Shown here one piece after another: positions 10,499 through 18,806 of a DNA stretch of 25,732 bases (position 1 is its first letter; every line of letters begins with the position of its first letter). The notes under the pieces were generated by a model that was not told the DNA's origin, did not search any database, and was given only the letters and a program-made list of their open reading frames with translations. The translations under genes and the position numbers were made by a program. The stretch comes from Discostella pseudostelligera (lineage: Eukaryota; Bacillariophyta; Thalassiosirophyceae; Thalassiosirales; Thalassiosiraceae): the NCBI GenBank assembly GCA_036940085.1, contig JALLBK010000538.1:1-25732 (forward strand). Direction: 5' to 3'.

Positions 10499-11374
10499 CT
10501 TGTTGAAAATGGAAGATGATGATCTCGTAGTATGAATGTCTCAAACCCGAACTTTTATGTCGAGTGAATCTCAAACCTCAGCTTCTGCTTGGATACATAT
10601 ATGATGTGGTTGCCTTCGTCGTTGAATTTGAATAGTAGATTGAATGGAATGAAGCTTGCGAGATTCGAGGTTTGCGCAGCCAGCAGGATTTGTCAATACG
10701 TGTCCTTTTCCTTCTTCCAAACAAAGAACACGCGTCGCATGGGCATGGAATAACAAGCTGTCGTCGGCCATGGTCATGGCGAAAGAGAGGCGATGTTGTT
10801 GGTGTTGGAGTTGGTAAACCATGTCTCCCGCCAAATCCGGAAGATACAATTCAAGTTGAAGGACACGTCACCGTTTCGGCGAAGATTCGTTCAAATCGGC
10901 GATCGATAGGGTCTGCCCGTCGTCATAGCGGAGAAGATAGGCGGAGATCTGATTATTTTGAGTTGGCGCGCTATTTTGAACTCTACAGAGGAACAGTACA
11001 AAATCCTACCAAAAAAACATAATACGGAGTGATGCGTGGGACATTGCTTTGCTTGAACTTGGGGCGTTAAATCTAAAATTTGAATTCGCAAACTGAATTG
11101 GCTTTCTCGAATTTGAATGGCTACAGCCAAGGCCACACAACTAAAATAGAAGCAGACCATGAACCATGACGACTTCCGGAATGAGGCCAATTTGTTCTAT
11201 TTCCAAGTTGTTCTAGAACAACTTTTGCTAAGAAAAGCTGTTCTCGATCCAGATTTCAATTCTTCCGCTGAGCCGCGAAAGCTTGGAGGTAGGAGTATGT
11301 CCTCCTAGCATCATATTGTGGAGACCTCGCGCTGCCAATAGCTCCGTAACCACCAGCATCCTCATCGACTCGCC
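10499..11374. promoter_or_regulatory. Divergent intergenic region, dioxygenase / RNA methyltransferase
   Basis: About 0.88 kb should hold both promoters. It contains a TTTGGCGGG box on the minus strand (10827-10835) and a perfect 20-bp palindrome at 11205-11224. ORFs at 10571-10849 (-) and 10672-11022 (+) overlap each other and match nothing I recognise, so I do not call them genes. Confidence 0.5.
11205..11224. promoter_or_regulatory. Perfect 20-bp palindrome with TTC-nn-GAA core
   Basis: The sequence aagttgttctagaacaactt equals its own reverse complement. Its centre, TTCTAGAA, fits the inverted TTC/GAA units of a heat-shock element. It lies about 150 bases before the start of the methyltransferase gene. 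Binding by a heat-shock factor is inference; such factors are numerous in diatoms. Confidence 0.55.
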
Positions 11375-12373
11375 ATGAATATCCCAGATAACGAGAAAGA
11401 AGAAGCAGAAGTTGATGATGGCGAGCATGCAATTTCATCGTCATCACCAGCCGTGCATCCTTCACATCATCATATCACCACCATGAAAGCAGGACCCTAC
11501 CTTATAATAACAAACATATCCAAACGTCAGAATATTCGAAATTTACTTCAAATTGCCGCGGCATATGGCGTGCCAAAAGTGCTTGTTGTGGGTCAGAAGA
11601 AGTTTGTTTTCGATTTAGATGAAGATGATGATAATGAAGTTGCGGATGACATCGATGCAACCGACAATAATATAGATGGTACCGGAAATAATAGAGATGA
11701 CAGCGAAGAGAAAGAAGATGTTGTCGATGATGATAATGACGACAACGACGACGAGGGTAACAAAAACAGAAGAAAAGGACAAAGCAACAATAGCAAAAAG
11801 ACAACCGACATTCCAGCAATGCTGCAGCAGGGCATACGAAATGGCAAATTGACAATTATGAAATTTGACAAGTTAGAAGAATGTGTGGCATATATTAAGG
11901 GAATGCCGTGTTGTTGTGATGGTTGTAGTGGTGATGAAGTTTACACTGGTGACGAGGCGGAGATACTGATGGCAACGAGTGATGTAGAGCAAACGATGGT
12001 GCACAAGAATACTCCTGCAACAACATCCAAATCCCCAAGCGCATCAATCACAAGAAAGAATACTATACCAATCATAGGGGTGGAAATTGATAATTCATCC
12101 GTCAATCTTGAAGAAGAGCCATTTCCGTCCTACTTTTCCACCACTTCCTGCAATTGCACTTCGATTGCCCTCATGATGGGGAACGAAGGCTCTGGAATGT
12201 CCTCGAAACAAATGTCCATATGTGATGGATTTATACGCATATCACAATATGGGGGTGGGACGGCAAGTTTGAATGTTTCAGTGGCGGCGGCATTGGTATT
12301 GCATCGATATCATCATTGGCGGAGAGGGGAGGATTTAAAAAGCATTGTGAGGTGTTCGGCGAATGATAATTAA
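11375..12373 (+). CDS. SpoU/TrmH-type (SPOUT) RNA 2'-O-methyltransferase
   Basis: A predicted trefoil-knot, S-adenosylmethionine-dependent RNA methyltransferase of 332 residues without introns. Motif 1-like sequence is at about 51-65 (RQNIRNLLQIAAAYG). Motif 2 is GNEGSGMS at 269-276. Motif 3 ends in GTASLNVSVAAALVLHRY near residues 295-312. These fit the SpoU family acting on tRNA or rRNA ribose. Two insertions split the domain. One is a very acidic, Asn-rich segment at about residues 80-142. The second, at about 177-225, contains a CCCDGC cluster and Thr/Ser-rich sequence. A second ATG at 11483-11485 (MKAGPYLII) begins right before the conserved part and could be the true start. No organelle pre-sequence is evident. 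The target RNA is unknown. Confidence 0.87.
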   Translation: MNIPDNEKEEAEVDDGEHAISSSSPAVHPSHHHITTMKAGPYLIITNISKRQNIRNLLQIAAAYGVPKVLVVGQKKFVFDLDEDDDNEVADDIDATDNNIDGTGNNRDDSEEKEDVVDDDNDDNDDEGNKNRRKGQSNNSKKTTDIPAMLQQGIRNGKLTIMKFDKLEECVAYIKGMPCCCDGCSGDEVYTGDEAEILMATSDVEQTMVHKNTPATTSKSPSASITRKNTIPIIGVEIDNSSVNLEEEPFPSYFSTTSCNCTSIALMMGNEGSGMSSKQMSICDGFIRISQYGGGTASLNVSVAAALVLHRYHHWRRGEDLKSIVRCSANDN

Positions 12374-12432
12374 TGAAATGATTCTCCATGACTCGGACAG
12401 ATGTATTGATGCTTGAATATGTTTCATAATCT

Positions 12433-13404
12433 CTAGTTATTGTTGGGTGATAAGTCGTGCTTAGCAATTGGAAACCACTCATCTATCGTGCCTTCAGTAC
12501 ACCAAATTGATAAATATTTTGCATCCCATGATGGTTTCGACGCTCCACTTATTCCATCCGCCTTCATGCCATCACCAATACTATCATGTTCATTCATAAC
12601 AGTAGTAGTTGATGTTGTAGTAGATGATGTTGCCCAAGACAAATATCGTTTCTCACTTTCCATTTGTGTTGTGTAATGTTTCAGCCATCCATTGGTTACG
12701 CTCACGTGATTTTCCGGAGCATAAATTAGTGCCATGTGTGGTCGAAACGACGCTTCATCTTGTGCTGTCTGATCACTACCGCCATCACAATCACCATCAC
12801 CATCAAGATTTTGCACGGTAGATGCATCACCACGCCTGTTTCTCTCATCCGTAGTAGTTTGGTGTCGTTCGTCAGGTGGGAACATCGTCTTCACCACCTC
12901 GTGCAACAATTGTAACTCCGGTGTCGTTTCTAATATCAAGAGTGATATGACACACCCAAATCCTTTGCCATTATCCGCTGTCTTGGGATATGGAAAGTAG
13001 TAATGAGATGTAGGTGTCAGTTGAATGTTTGATGGTGTCTCGGATCCTTTGCTGGCGCGTGTGTAATATTCTGCGAGGCATTTTGAAAGAAATTCTTCTC
13101 CTTCTTGCTGCTGCATTATTTTCCGATGAGAGTCGAATGCATCACCGTCATTCTGCTCAACTTCTTGTCGATTTTTCAATGGGAACGATGTGTTGTAAAG
13201 TAAGGTGCAATGTGGAGCAAAACGATACATACCCGCATCATGACCACCGCATCGGTGCATCAGATACTCCATTTCTTTTTTAAGTGATGAGGTTTGTGCC
13301 TCATCGGGCTCGAGCCAGACGGAGATGCCCGAAAAGGCATGAGAGAATTTCACATTGGTTGGGGCTACTTGAGATGATGGTGATGTTGCCGCTGTTGCCG
13401 TCAT
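12433..13404 (-). CDS. 2H phosphoesterase, cyclic nucleotide phosphodiesterase (CPDase)-like
   Basis: 323 residues without introns. The N-terminal FSGISVWLEPDEA segment and FAPHCTLLY (His65-x-Thr67) match the CPDase/2H family. Members open 2',3'-cyclic phosphates, for example ADP-ribose 1'',2''-cyclic phosphate formed after tRNA splicing. The second motif reads FRPHMALIY: His223 is present, but the usual Thr/Ser two positions later is Ala225. This could lower activity or mark a divergent subfamily. Low-complexity insertions lie at about 184-218 and after 255. The stop codon is 59 bp from that of the convergent RNA methyltransferase, so their 3' UTRs likely overlap. A shared role in RNA processing is possible but unproven. 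Confidence 0.78.
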   Translation of the reverse strand: MTATAATSPSSQVAPTNVKFSHAFSGISVWLEPDEAQTSSLKKEMEYLMHRCGGHDAGMYRFAPHCTLLYNTSFPLKNRQEVEQNDGDAFDSHRKIMQQQEGEEFLSKCLAEYYTRASKGSETPSNIQLTPTSHYYFPYPKTADNGKGFGCVISLLILETTPELQLLHEVVKTMFPPDERHQTTTDERNRRGDASTVQNLDGDGDCDGGSDQTAQDEASFRPHMALIYAPENHVSVTNGWLKHYTTQMESEKRYLSWATSSTTTSTTTVMNEHDSIGDGMKADGISGASKPSWDAKYLSIWCTEGTIDEWFPIAKHDLSPNNN

Positions 13405-13532
13405 CCCATGTCGCCGATGGCCGATAGTAGAGATGCGATATGCGATGCCAGCCTCATCACAACATCGGGAAAGGGGAATTTCTAAATAAATCTCTATTTC
13501 TCAAAATTATTGCGAGTTAGTAGGATTACGAA

Positions 13533-13587
13533 TTAGGAGTATCATGCTAGCATGTGAATCGAAATTGTTTCAATATCATACTCCTAA
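13533..13587. repeat. Inverted repeat with internal 12-bp palindrome
   Basis: Arms TTAGGAGTAT (13533-13542) and ATACTCCTAA (13578-13587) are perfect reverse complements with a 35-base loop. The loop starts with the perfect palindrome CATGCTAGCATG (13543-13554). A direct repeat ATCTCTATTT lies outside on each side (13490-13499 and 13596-13605). The structure could be a small element footprint or a hairpin near the CPDase-like promoter. Confidence 0.6.
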
Positions 13588-14034
13588 ATTCCATTATCTC
13601 TATTTTGTCCGTACCGAACGTACCTTACGATACGCGCTAGATACAGCTCCAACTTCTTCAACCTGACCCGCTTGCCAACAAACAATCGATCGTATCCGCA
13701 TTCCGCATCCATTCACCGAGTCATGAGTTCTTGACGACGACCATGACCATGGCGACGCCGACCATGCCCCGACTAATCGAACGCCACCTGCTCTCCTATC
13801 CCCTTTGACGCTAGTTCCTTTGTTGAGCATGAATTTCCCAATCTGATGGATCAGTTCGGTCGCTGGATCGGTGCGAAAGTGACTTCGTCGTGCTCTCCTG
13901 AACGCAGCAATCAGCACCGACGCACCGTCCAACCATGGTCTTGATCATTCATTACCACTACTTATTCTGTCGGAGGCATTTGATAGGGCGCCAACTCTTC
14001 GAAATGATCCTTCGCTTGCGCAACGGATTTTGTC

Positions 14035-14277
14035 GCCGCATTTGTGCGCTCCTATCATGATCGATCAAGGTCAATTACCGCTGGGTCTTGATCAGCCCTC
14101 TCGCTCTGTTTGGGCAATTATCGTGATGAACGGCTTTCATCGCAGGAGGAAGAGCAAATTCAATTGACGAAATGGTGGTACCAAGATATATCGATTCCAA
14201 GCGCCCGCGAAACAGATGCCACATTTTGTGCGTCCTCCACCCTCCTACGGACAATTATTGTGGTCTTGATCAGCCCT
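14035..14277 (+). repeat. Diverged direct repeat, two copies of about 60 bp
   Basis: Copy 1 is 14035-14099 and copy 2 is 14218-14277. Both begin GCC-CATTT followed by GTGCG and TCCT, diverge in the middle, and end with an identical 16-mer, ggtcttgatcagccct (14084-14099 and 14262-14277). A third partial match, GGTCTTGATCA, is at 13937-13947. Confidence 0.6.
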
Positions 14278-14718
14278 TCGTTACGAGTATGAGTACCATA
14301 ACATTAACATGCTGAACTGCTTCCATCTCGAGAGCAAGGACAATTATATAATGGAATTCGACGAAATAGTGGAAAATTGGAAAATGTTCAATATCAAGAT
14401 CAAGTGGGAGTATGCACGATTCTGCACGATCGATATGCAAAAATGCAAAAATCGGCGATTCCGACCATTTTTGTGCACCCCCGAGAACACGATCAAAACG
14501 ACCACTTCACACTTCCACTTCATCTTGTTTACGAATACAATACCCCACCAACTCCAATGAATCGCATTGGAATCACCTTCTATCCATTGCTTGATCGCAT
14601 CAATAATATTGTTCGTATTGGTGCCCACCAACCATAATATTTCTTTGATCAACTCCATGAAAGAAGAAGTTGCAAGTCGACGCACCCTTCTATTCACTAT
14701 TTCATTTGATATCAAGCC

Positions 14719-15354
14719 ATGGAATTCAATACGCACTCTGATTGCTGTTTGCACGAAGCATCGTCTACACTAACTAAAATGAAGAATTCTGCCATCGAGA
14801 GGAAAGTGACCTTCTATCCTACGTGCACTGTTCGAACACCCACCTGCAGAAGCATTACCGACGAGGAGAAAATTGCATCCTACTACACCAAGGAAGAGCT
14901 CCGAATTATGAAACGTGATTCTGTCAATGGACTCCTCCAAACACTGTCGGAACGACCAGACTCCATTCATCTCGATACTGCCGACACCAACACCTCTACC
15001 GACACACCCCGTGGTCTGGAGCTAATCCTTGATCCCCAACGCAGGAAGAATCGACAGTTAGTCCAAAAATCCATCATCAGGTATCAAATGTTATTAAATG
15101 CCAAGTCGGAATTGACCGACGAGCAAAGGCATGTACGGCTGGCACACATTACCGCCAAGTTGAACCGTTGGACATCCCATGTAGCATTCCAGACGGCATG
15201 GAGGGATGCTTGTGATGCGGTGGATATCTTTCCCAATACATCGACGAACTACCATTCGTCGGATAATGTACTTATGAGCACCACCCCGTCGACTATCTCA
15301 CATTGTGAGGTGCAATTTGCGGAGACTGATATGGAATCGTGTCCGGTTTATTGA
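14719..15354 (+). CDS. Conserved-looking protein of unknown function
   Basis: 211 residues without introns. Two blocks look constrained: KVTFYPTCTVRTP with YYTKEELRIMKRD near residues 29-66, and RGLELILDP...RRKNRQLVQKSIIRYQMLL at about 97-125, followed by the helical segment LAHITAKLNRWTSHVAFQTAW. I have the impression of a family repeated many times in diatom genomes, typified by 'Y-(S/T)-x-E-E-L' and 'RGLE' strings and a helical C-terminal half, but I cannot name a function. There is no signal peptide or membrane span. The second in-frame ATG at 14779 (MKNSAIERKV) is just before the conserved block and may be the true start. The downstream neighbour is convergent. Confidence 0.7.
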   Translation: MEFNTHSDCCLHEASSTLTKMKNSAIERKVTFYPTCTVRTPTCRSITDEEKIASYYTKEELRIMKRDSVNGLLQTLSERPDSIHLDTADTNTSTDTPRGLELILDPQRRKNRQLVQKSIIRYQMLLNAKSELTDEQRHVRLAHITAKLNRWTSHVAFQTAWRDACDAVDIFPNTSTNYHSSDNVLMSTTPSTISHCEVQFAETDMESCPVY

Positions 15355-15972
15355 ATGGAGAATGGAGCATTAATCCTGTCGATGGGTGGTGGGCGATAAT
15401 GTATGTTTTGGTGTTTTGTTACGTAGAATGACTTGGTTGGTAGCGATAATGAACATATAGATGATAGATGATAGTAAGATATTTTTTGATGAACGAATAC
15501 CATACGAACCAAGTTCGATGTTACATCTTTTGAACCGAGTTCTTCTCTTAGTGAACTCAAAGTTGAACCCTTCTTTCGGTGCAGGCAAGCGCCAACTAAC
15601 TTGAACTATTGTCGCCGGATGCTACTGTTGTGCTACGTTTGGAGGCCCTCACCAAGACATCATTGCACCGCACCCCGTCTCGAGCTCAATCATTAATCAG
15701 AGAGCTCCATTGCCGAGAGAGTTTGAACCACCGCTCGTCGCATCAAACGATATTCTAGAGGGAGATCGTCGACGAGGACACTGACTGTATTCTCAGTGGA
15801 GTAGAGGCTATTGCTATGCGAGAAGAACTGGTCATAGAAGAGTACAAACATTGCCACCCAGCGGAACATAATTGGAGTCTGTTGATAAGGACTTAGAGTA
15901 GTTAGTACACTTAAAACGCATCTTCTATGATGCTAAACTTCAGTGACAAGAGCTTCTAATCAAAAAAACAAC
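15355..15972. other. Intergenic, unknown protein 3' / antenna gene 3'
   Basis: About 0.6 kb between convergent genes. A short GATA-rich run (tagatgatagatgatag near 15458) is the only repeat I see. Small minus-strand ORFs at 15348-15588 show no motif. No RNA gene is recognised. Confidence 0.5.
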
Positions 15973-16015
15973 TTAAAGCTCTCCAATAATTGGGAGGGGG
16001 CCTCCGAGTTGCTCA

Positions 16016-16053
<38 letters not shown>

Positions 16054-16584
16054 CCCGTTGTTCAACTCAATGGCACGCTTGGAAAGCTTGGTCTCCTCAT
16101 CGAAGGTGTCCCAACCAAAGTCAAGAGCACCGTTACGGAAGTCACCAACGAACTCGTTCTCGCCGGTAACATCCTTCATGACACCGAGCTCAAGAAGACC
16201 AACGAAAGCGAAGATCTGGGCGAATCCGGCTGAGGGGATGGCATCAGGGCCGAAGAGGGCGGCAAGACCGTTGGGGTAGGAGTCGAAGGAGTGGCCGGCG
16301 TAGTCGATGTTTCCGTCAAGGTGGATTCCGGCACGGGTGACGATCTGGCCCAAGAATGCAAGCTGGCAGATACGTCCGTGCTTGATCTCGACGTAACGAA
16401 GACGGTCGAAGCGCTCCTGGTCGGCACCATCGAGCAAGCCGAGGGGGTCGAAGAAGCCAAGGGGGGCCTGGGCACCGAGCTCGTTCTCGAAGGCGGCGAG
16501 GGAGGTGGTGGCCTTGCCGGATTGGGCAGGGGCGAAGGCGGAGGCGGATCCCATAAGGGCGGCGATGGCGGCAATCTTCATCAT
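15973..16584 (-). CDS. Fucoxanthin-chlorophyll a/c binding antenna protein
   Basis: A light-harvesting protein of the diatom thylakoid, binding chlorophylls a and c and fucoxanthin. From the ATG at 16582-16584 it has 203 residues, typical of the Lhcf-type family. The frame continues upstream to an ATG at 16612-16614, but that part (NQPPTTTPT) looks like UTR. The pre-sequence KIAAIAALMGSASAFAP is a classic diatom bipartite plastid signal with an ASAF cleavage site. Helix 1 carries RYVEIKHGRICQLAFLGQ, with the Glu, His and Arg pigment and pairing positions of ExxHxR. Helix 3 is KRAIELNNGRAAMMGILGLM, the matching E-x2-N-x-R motif. The final LPIIGEL is family-like. Codons are more GC-rich at third positions than in neighbours, as expected of a highly expressed gene. 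No intron is needed. Confidence 0.96.
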
Positions 16585-16668
16585 GGTTGGAGTTGTTGTA
16601 GGAGGCTGATTCAAACAAAGTTATGGGATGTGGACGGATGGATTTGGAGATCGTAGACGATGACGAGG

Positions 16669-16704
16669 GGTGATGGTGAAGGTGAAGGTGAAAGTGAAGG
16701 TGAA
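16669..16704 (+). repeat. Hexamer microsatellite, GGTGAA type, six units
   Basis: Six contiguous 6-bp units: GGTGAT, three GGTGAA, AGTGAA, GGTGAA. It starts 85 bases upstream of the antenna gene start, so it probably lies in its 5' UTR or core promoter. On the antenna mRNA sense strand it reads as a TTCACC pyrimidine-rich run. Confidence 0.85.
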
Positions 16705-17091
16705 GCAATGAGATGGAATTGTGTTCGCAGAAAGTACTTATTCCTATGTTCAGAAGCCAAAGATCCGATGTCTGCGATCTTTGCCACATTCAACTTGACT
16801 TTTAGCGACTTCCTACGTAATCATTTCACTGTAGAAAGTATCGCCATAAGGCGCGATCTTTAGATCCAATGCAGCTGCGAAGCAACACGTGTTCGTCGCA
16901 TGCCAATGGTAGATTATTCGACATGAAGCAGGAGGTGCTTTCCATCCATGGCGGAACTCTAGATATCTATCTACTCCGAGTATGGTATGAATTTGACGCC
17001 GTCTATGATCTCTCGAGTCTCGAGATCTCTTATCTCTCGTACCACATGTCTCAGAATAGAGTGCCGAGCTGTGTCGAGAATTGGTTTTGTC

Positions 17092-17138
17092 GATGGTGAT
17101 GGTATGTGATGATGATTGGTGATGGTGATGGTGATGGG
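17092..17138 (+). repeat. GAT/GGT trinucleotide-rich run
   Basis: A degenerate run of GAT and GGT units, including three consecutive GGTGAT hexamers, about 150 bases upstream of the Nudix gene start. It is probably a simple repeat. Confidence 0.6.
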
Positions 17139-17290
17139 CATACGAGTCTGCGCAGTGGCTGAATCGAAGTTGAAGCGCGCAATCTAACACATTGTCGTCG
17201 TAGGTGGCGGCGGCGGCGGCGGGTTTGATGCGGCTCGCAACTATAATCTTCATTGATTGGAACAAGAATAAACGACGGTGCAGTTGAGTA

Positions 17291-18163
17291 ATGATGTCAG
17301 AAATAATGAAACCATCGTCTAACGCGCCAATCAATGTCGGCCAAGATCCGAATGAGTGCCTCGAGATAATGCATGCACCAGTATTCTCATCATCAGACTC
17401 CTGCTCCAACCATTTCGAATTTGACCCATACCATGACAAACCCATATCCACACACACCACCGCAAGTCGATCTACTGTACATCAAAATGGATTATGGCAT
17501 AATTCCGTTCATATTTGGATAGTCTCTCCATCATCATCATCAGAGTCGCAGCATCGCCCTGCCGAAATACTACTACAGAAACGATCGTCGACCAAGGACA
17601 CCTTCCCCAATCGATATGATATTAGCTGTGCAGGACATGTATCTTCTGCCAATCACAATAGCAACATCAGTACGAGTACCAACCATGAGAACTCTCTACT
17701 GGAAACCCTCCGTACCGAACTGTCCGAGGAATTGGGCTGGGTCGATGGCCTACATGTCAATGTTGCATTGGAATTAAGTAAGCCTGCATTTATTATACCT
17801 GCACAACAATCACACTTGGGTGGGTGCAATGCATTTGAGCATGTGTATTTTTTGTTACGATGTCGCAATGTTGGTGCTGATAATGTAACGGACGATGATG
17901 ACAAGGATGGTCGTGCGACAACGACGAACGATATCCGAAATATCAACAATGGTCGTGCTAGATTAAAGAGTGCTGGACAATTTTCTCTCGGATCTGCCGA
18001 GGTGAGCGAGGTACTATGGAGGCCGGTACATGAGGTATTGGATGCATTGCGTTCCGGAGATGAGAACTATGCACCACGTACGAGAGAGTATGTGGATGCC
18101 ATGGAGAAGGAGTTGGATAGAATTCTAATTGGGAGCAGTGGTACTGGTGTAGTTGGAACATGA
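17291..18163 (+). CDS. Nudix hydrolase family protein
   Basis: 290 residues without introns. The string GLWHNSVHIWIV (67-78), then ILLQKRSSTKDTFPNRYDISCAGH (93-116) and a Nudix box ending LSEELGW (144-150), places it near plant NUDX3-like and isopentenyl-diphosphate-isomerase-like Nudix proteins. These hydrolyse nucleoside or prenyl diphosphates. Glu143, Glu146 and Glu147 of the metal site are present. Two departures are visible: about 12 extra residues between Gly115 and Glu133 where the box allows five, and Thr142 where Arg normally precedes the first Glu of 'RE'. Another Asp/Asn-rich insertion lies near 195-222. The first 66 residues are unrelated to the domain. An ATG follows immediately at 17294, so the exact start is uncertain. 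Substrate is unknown. Confidence 0.82.
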   Translation: MMSEIMKPSSNAPINVGQDPNECLEIMHAPVFSSSDSCSNHFEFDPYHDKPISTHTTASRSTVHQNGLWHNSVHIWIVSPSSSSESQHRPAEILLQKRSSTKDTFPNRYDISCAGHVSSANHNSNISTSTNHENSLLETLRTELSEELGWVDGLHVNVALELSKPAFIIPAQQSHLGGCNAFEHVYFLLRCRNVGADNVTDDDDKDGRATTTNDIRNINNGRARLKSAGQFSLGSAEVSEVLWRPVHEVLDALRSGDENYAPRTREYVDAMEKELDRILIGSSGTGVVGT

Positions 18164-18279
18164 TAGTACTCCTAGTTGGATATGAAATGACGGGAAAGAA
18201 GTGTTTGGATGTTCTCAAAATCGAACGTGGGTTGCGAGAGGCTTCGAATTGATGACAACAGATGAATGGAATGCACTGC

Positions 18280-18285
18280 AATAAA
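18280..18285 (+). terminator. Possible polyadenylation signal AATAAA
   Basis: AATAAA lies 117 bases after the Nudix stop codon. The distance suits a 3' UTR end. Confidence 0.3.
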
Positions 18286-18512
18286 ATGATATCGCCCTTA
18301 TAGAAGTGAAAGTAATGCTTTCCGCAGGCAAACGTCTCCAGCCTATTCTCTATTTATCTTTAATTACTACAGAGATTGATGCCATTATTCGAACGTTTGA
18401 TGTTTGATTGTTCACATTACATCCTGAGTTGCAATCTGTTGCAATGCTTTATGTGCCGACTGGCGGCCCCCGCTCTCTCCTGCCAAAACTAATACGGATC
18501 GGACCGGTATGA

Positions 18513-18523
18513 TTTGGCGGGAA
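18513..18523 (+). promoter_or_regulatory. E2F-type box TTTGGCGGGAA
   Basis: This 11-mer matches the animal and plant E2F/DP consensus. It sits in the expected promoter region of the ethanolamine-phosphate cytidylyltransferase gene. Binding is inferred from sequence only. Confidence 0.5.
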
Positions 18524-18598
18524 CTTCGATCTCGATTTTTAATGCGCTGAGATTCAATACAACCCGTTCGTTGCTTTGACCAAACTTCGACCTTGACC

Positions 18599-18774
18599 AT
18601 GGCGTCCGAATGCGGCGGTGATTCTCCCTCGTCCCTACCCGGTGGGGGAGCCTGCTCCGACACTGAGGCATCGGACAACAGCAATATCGATAATGCTGAT
18701 GAGAAAGTCCAAGTTAGCAGCAACATGCAGCAGCAGACCGTTCATCAACAGCAACAGCAGTCACCAGCTGCCTC

Positions 18775-18806
<32 letters not shown>

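Larger units (their letters stand above)
13405..14718. other. Gene-poor stretch with diverged repeats and palindromes
   Basis: About 1.3 kb without a gene I can support. It holds an inverted repeat around a 12-bp palindrome (13533-13587), a diverged direct repeat of about 60 bp (14035-14099 and 14218-14277), and three copies of GGTCTTGATCA. ORFs at 13600-13932 (-) and 14344-14754 (-), and smaller ones on the plus strand, show no family motif. The stretch must include the promoter of the CPDase-like gene on its left and of the small unknown gene on its right. A decayed mobile element or pseudogene is possible. Confidence 0.5.
16585..17290. promoter_or_regulatory. Divergent intergenic region, antenna gene / Nudix gene
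   Basis: About 0.7 kb containing both promoters. A hexamer microsatellite (GGTGAA-type, six units) lies at 16669-16704, in the antenna gene's 5' flank, and a GGT/GAT run lies at 17092-17138. A minus-strand ORF at 16813-17460 reaches into the Nudix coding region and is judged a chance frame. Confidence 0.5.
18164..18598. promoter_or_regulatory. Intergenic, Nudix 3' / cytidylyltransferase promoter
   Basis: About 0.43 kb. It contains the Nudix AATAAA and, 76 bases before the next start codon, a full E2F-type box TTTGGCGGGAA (18513-18523). No other gene is seen. Confidence 0.55.

Noticed and set aside
10571..11022. Opposed ORFs in the dioxygenase/methyltransferase promoter region
   Set aside because: They overlap each other on opposite strands and match nothing I recognise.
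13600..13932. Minus-strand 110-residue ORF with a faint resemblance to proteasome alpha strings (VLIAAF, DRRAGGVRLVG)
   Set aside because: The order of the strings does not follow the family, Ser/Trp/Arg content looks random, and no splice sites link it to further conserved sequence.
16813..17460. Minus-strand 215-residue ORF
   Set aside because: It overlaps the Nudix coding start on the other strand, and its His-run comes from the simple repeat at 17092-17138. No domain is visible.
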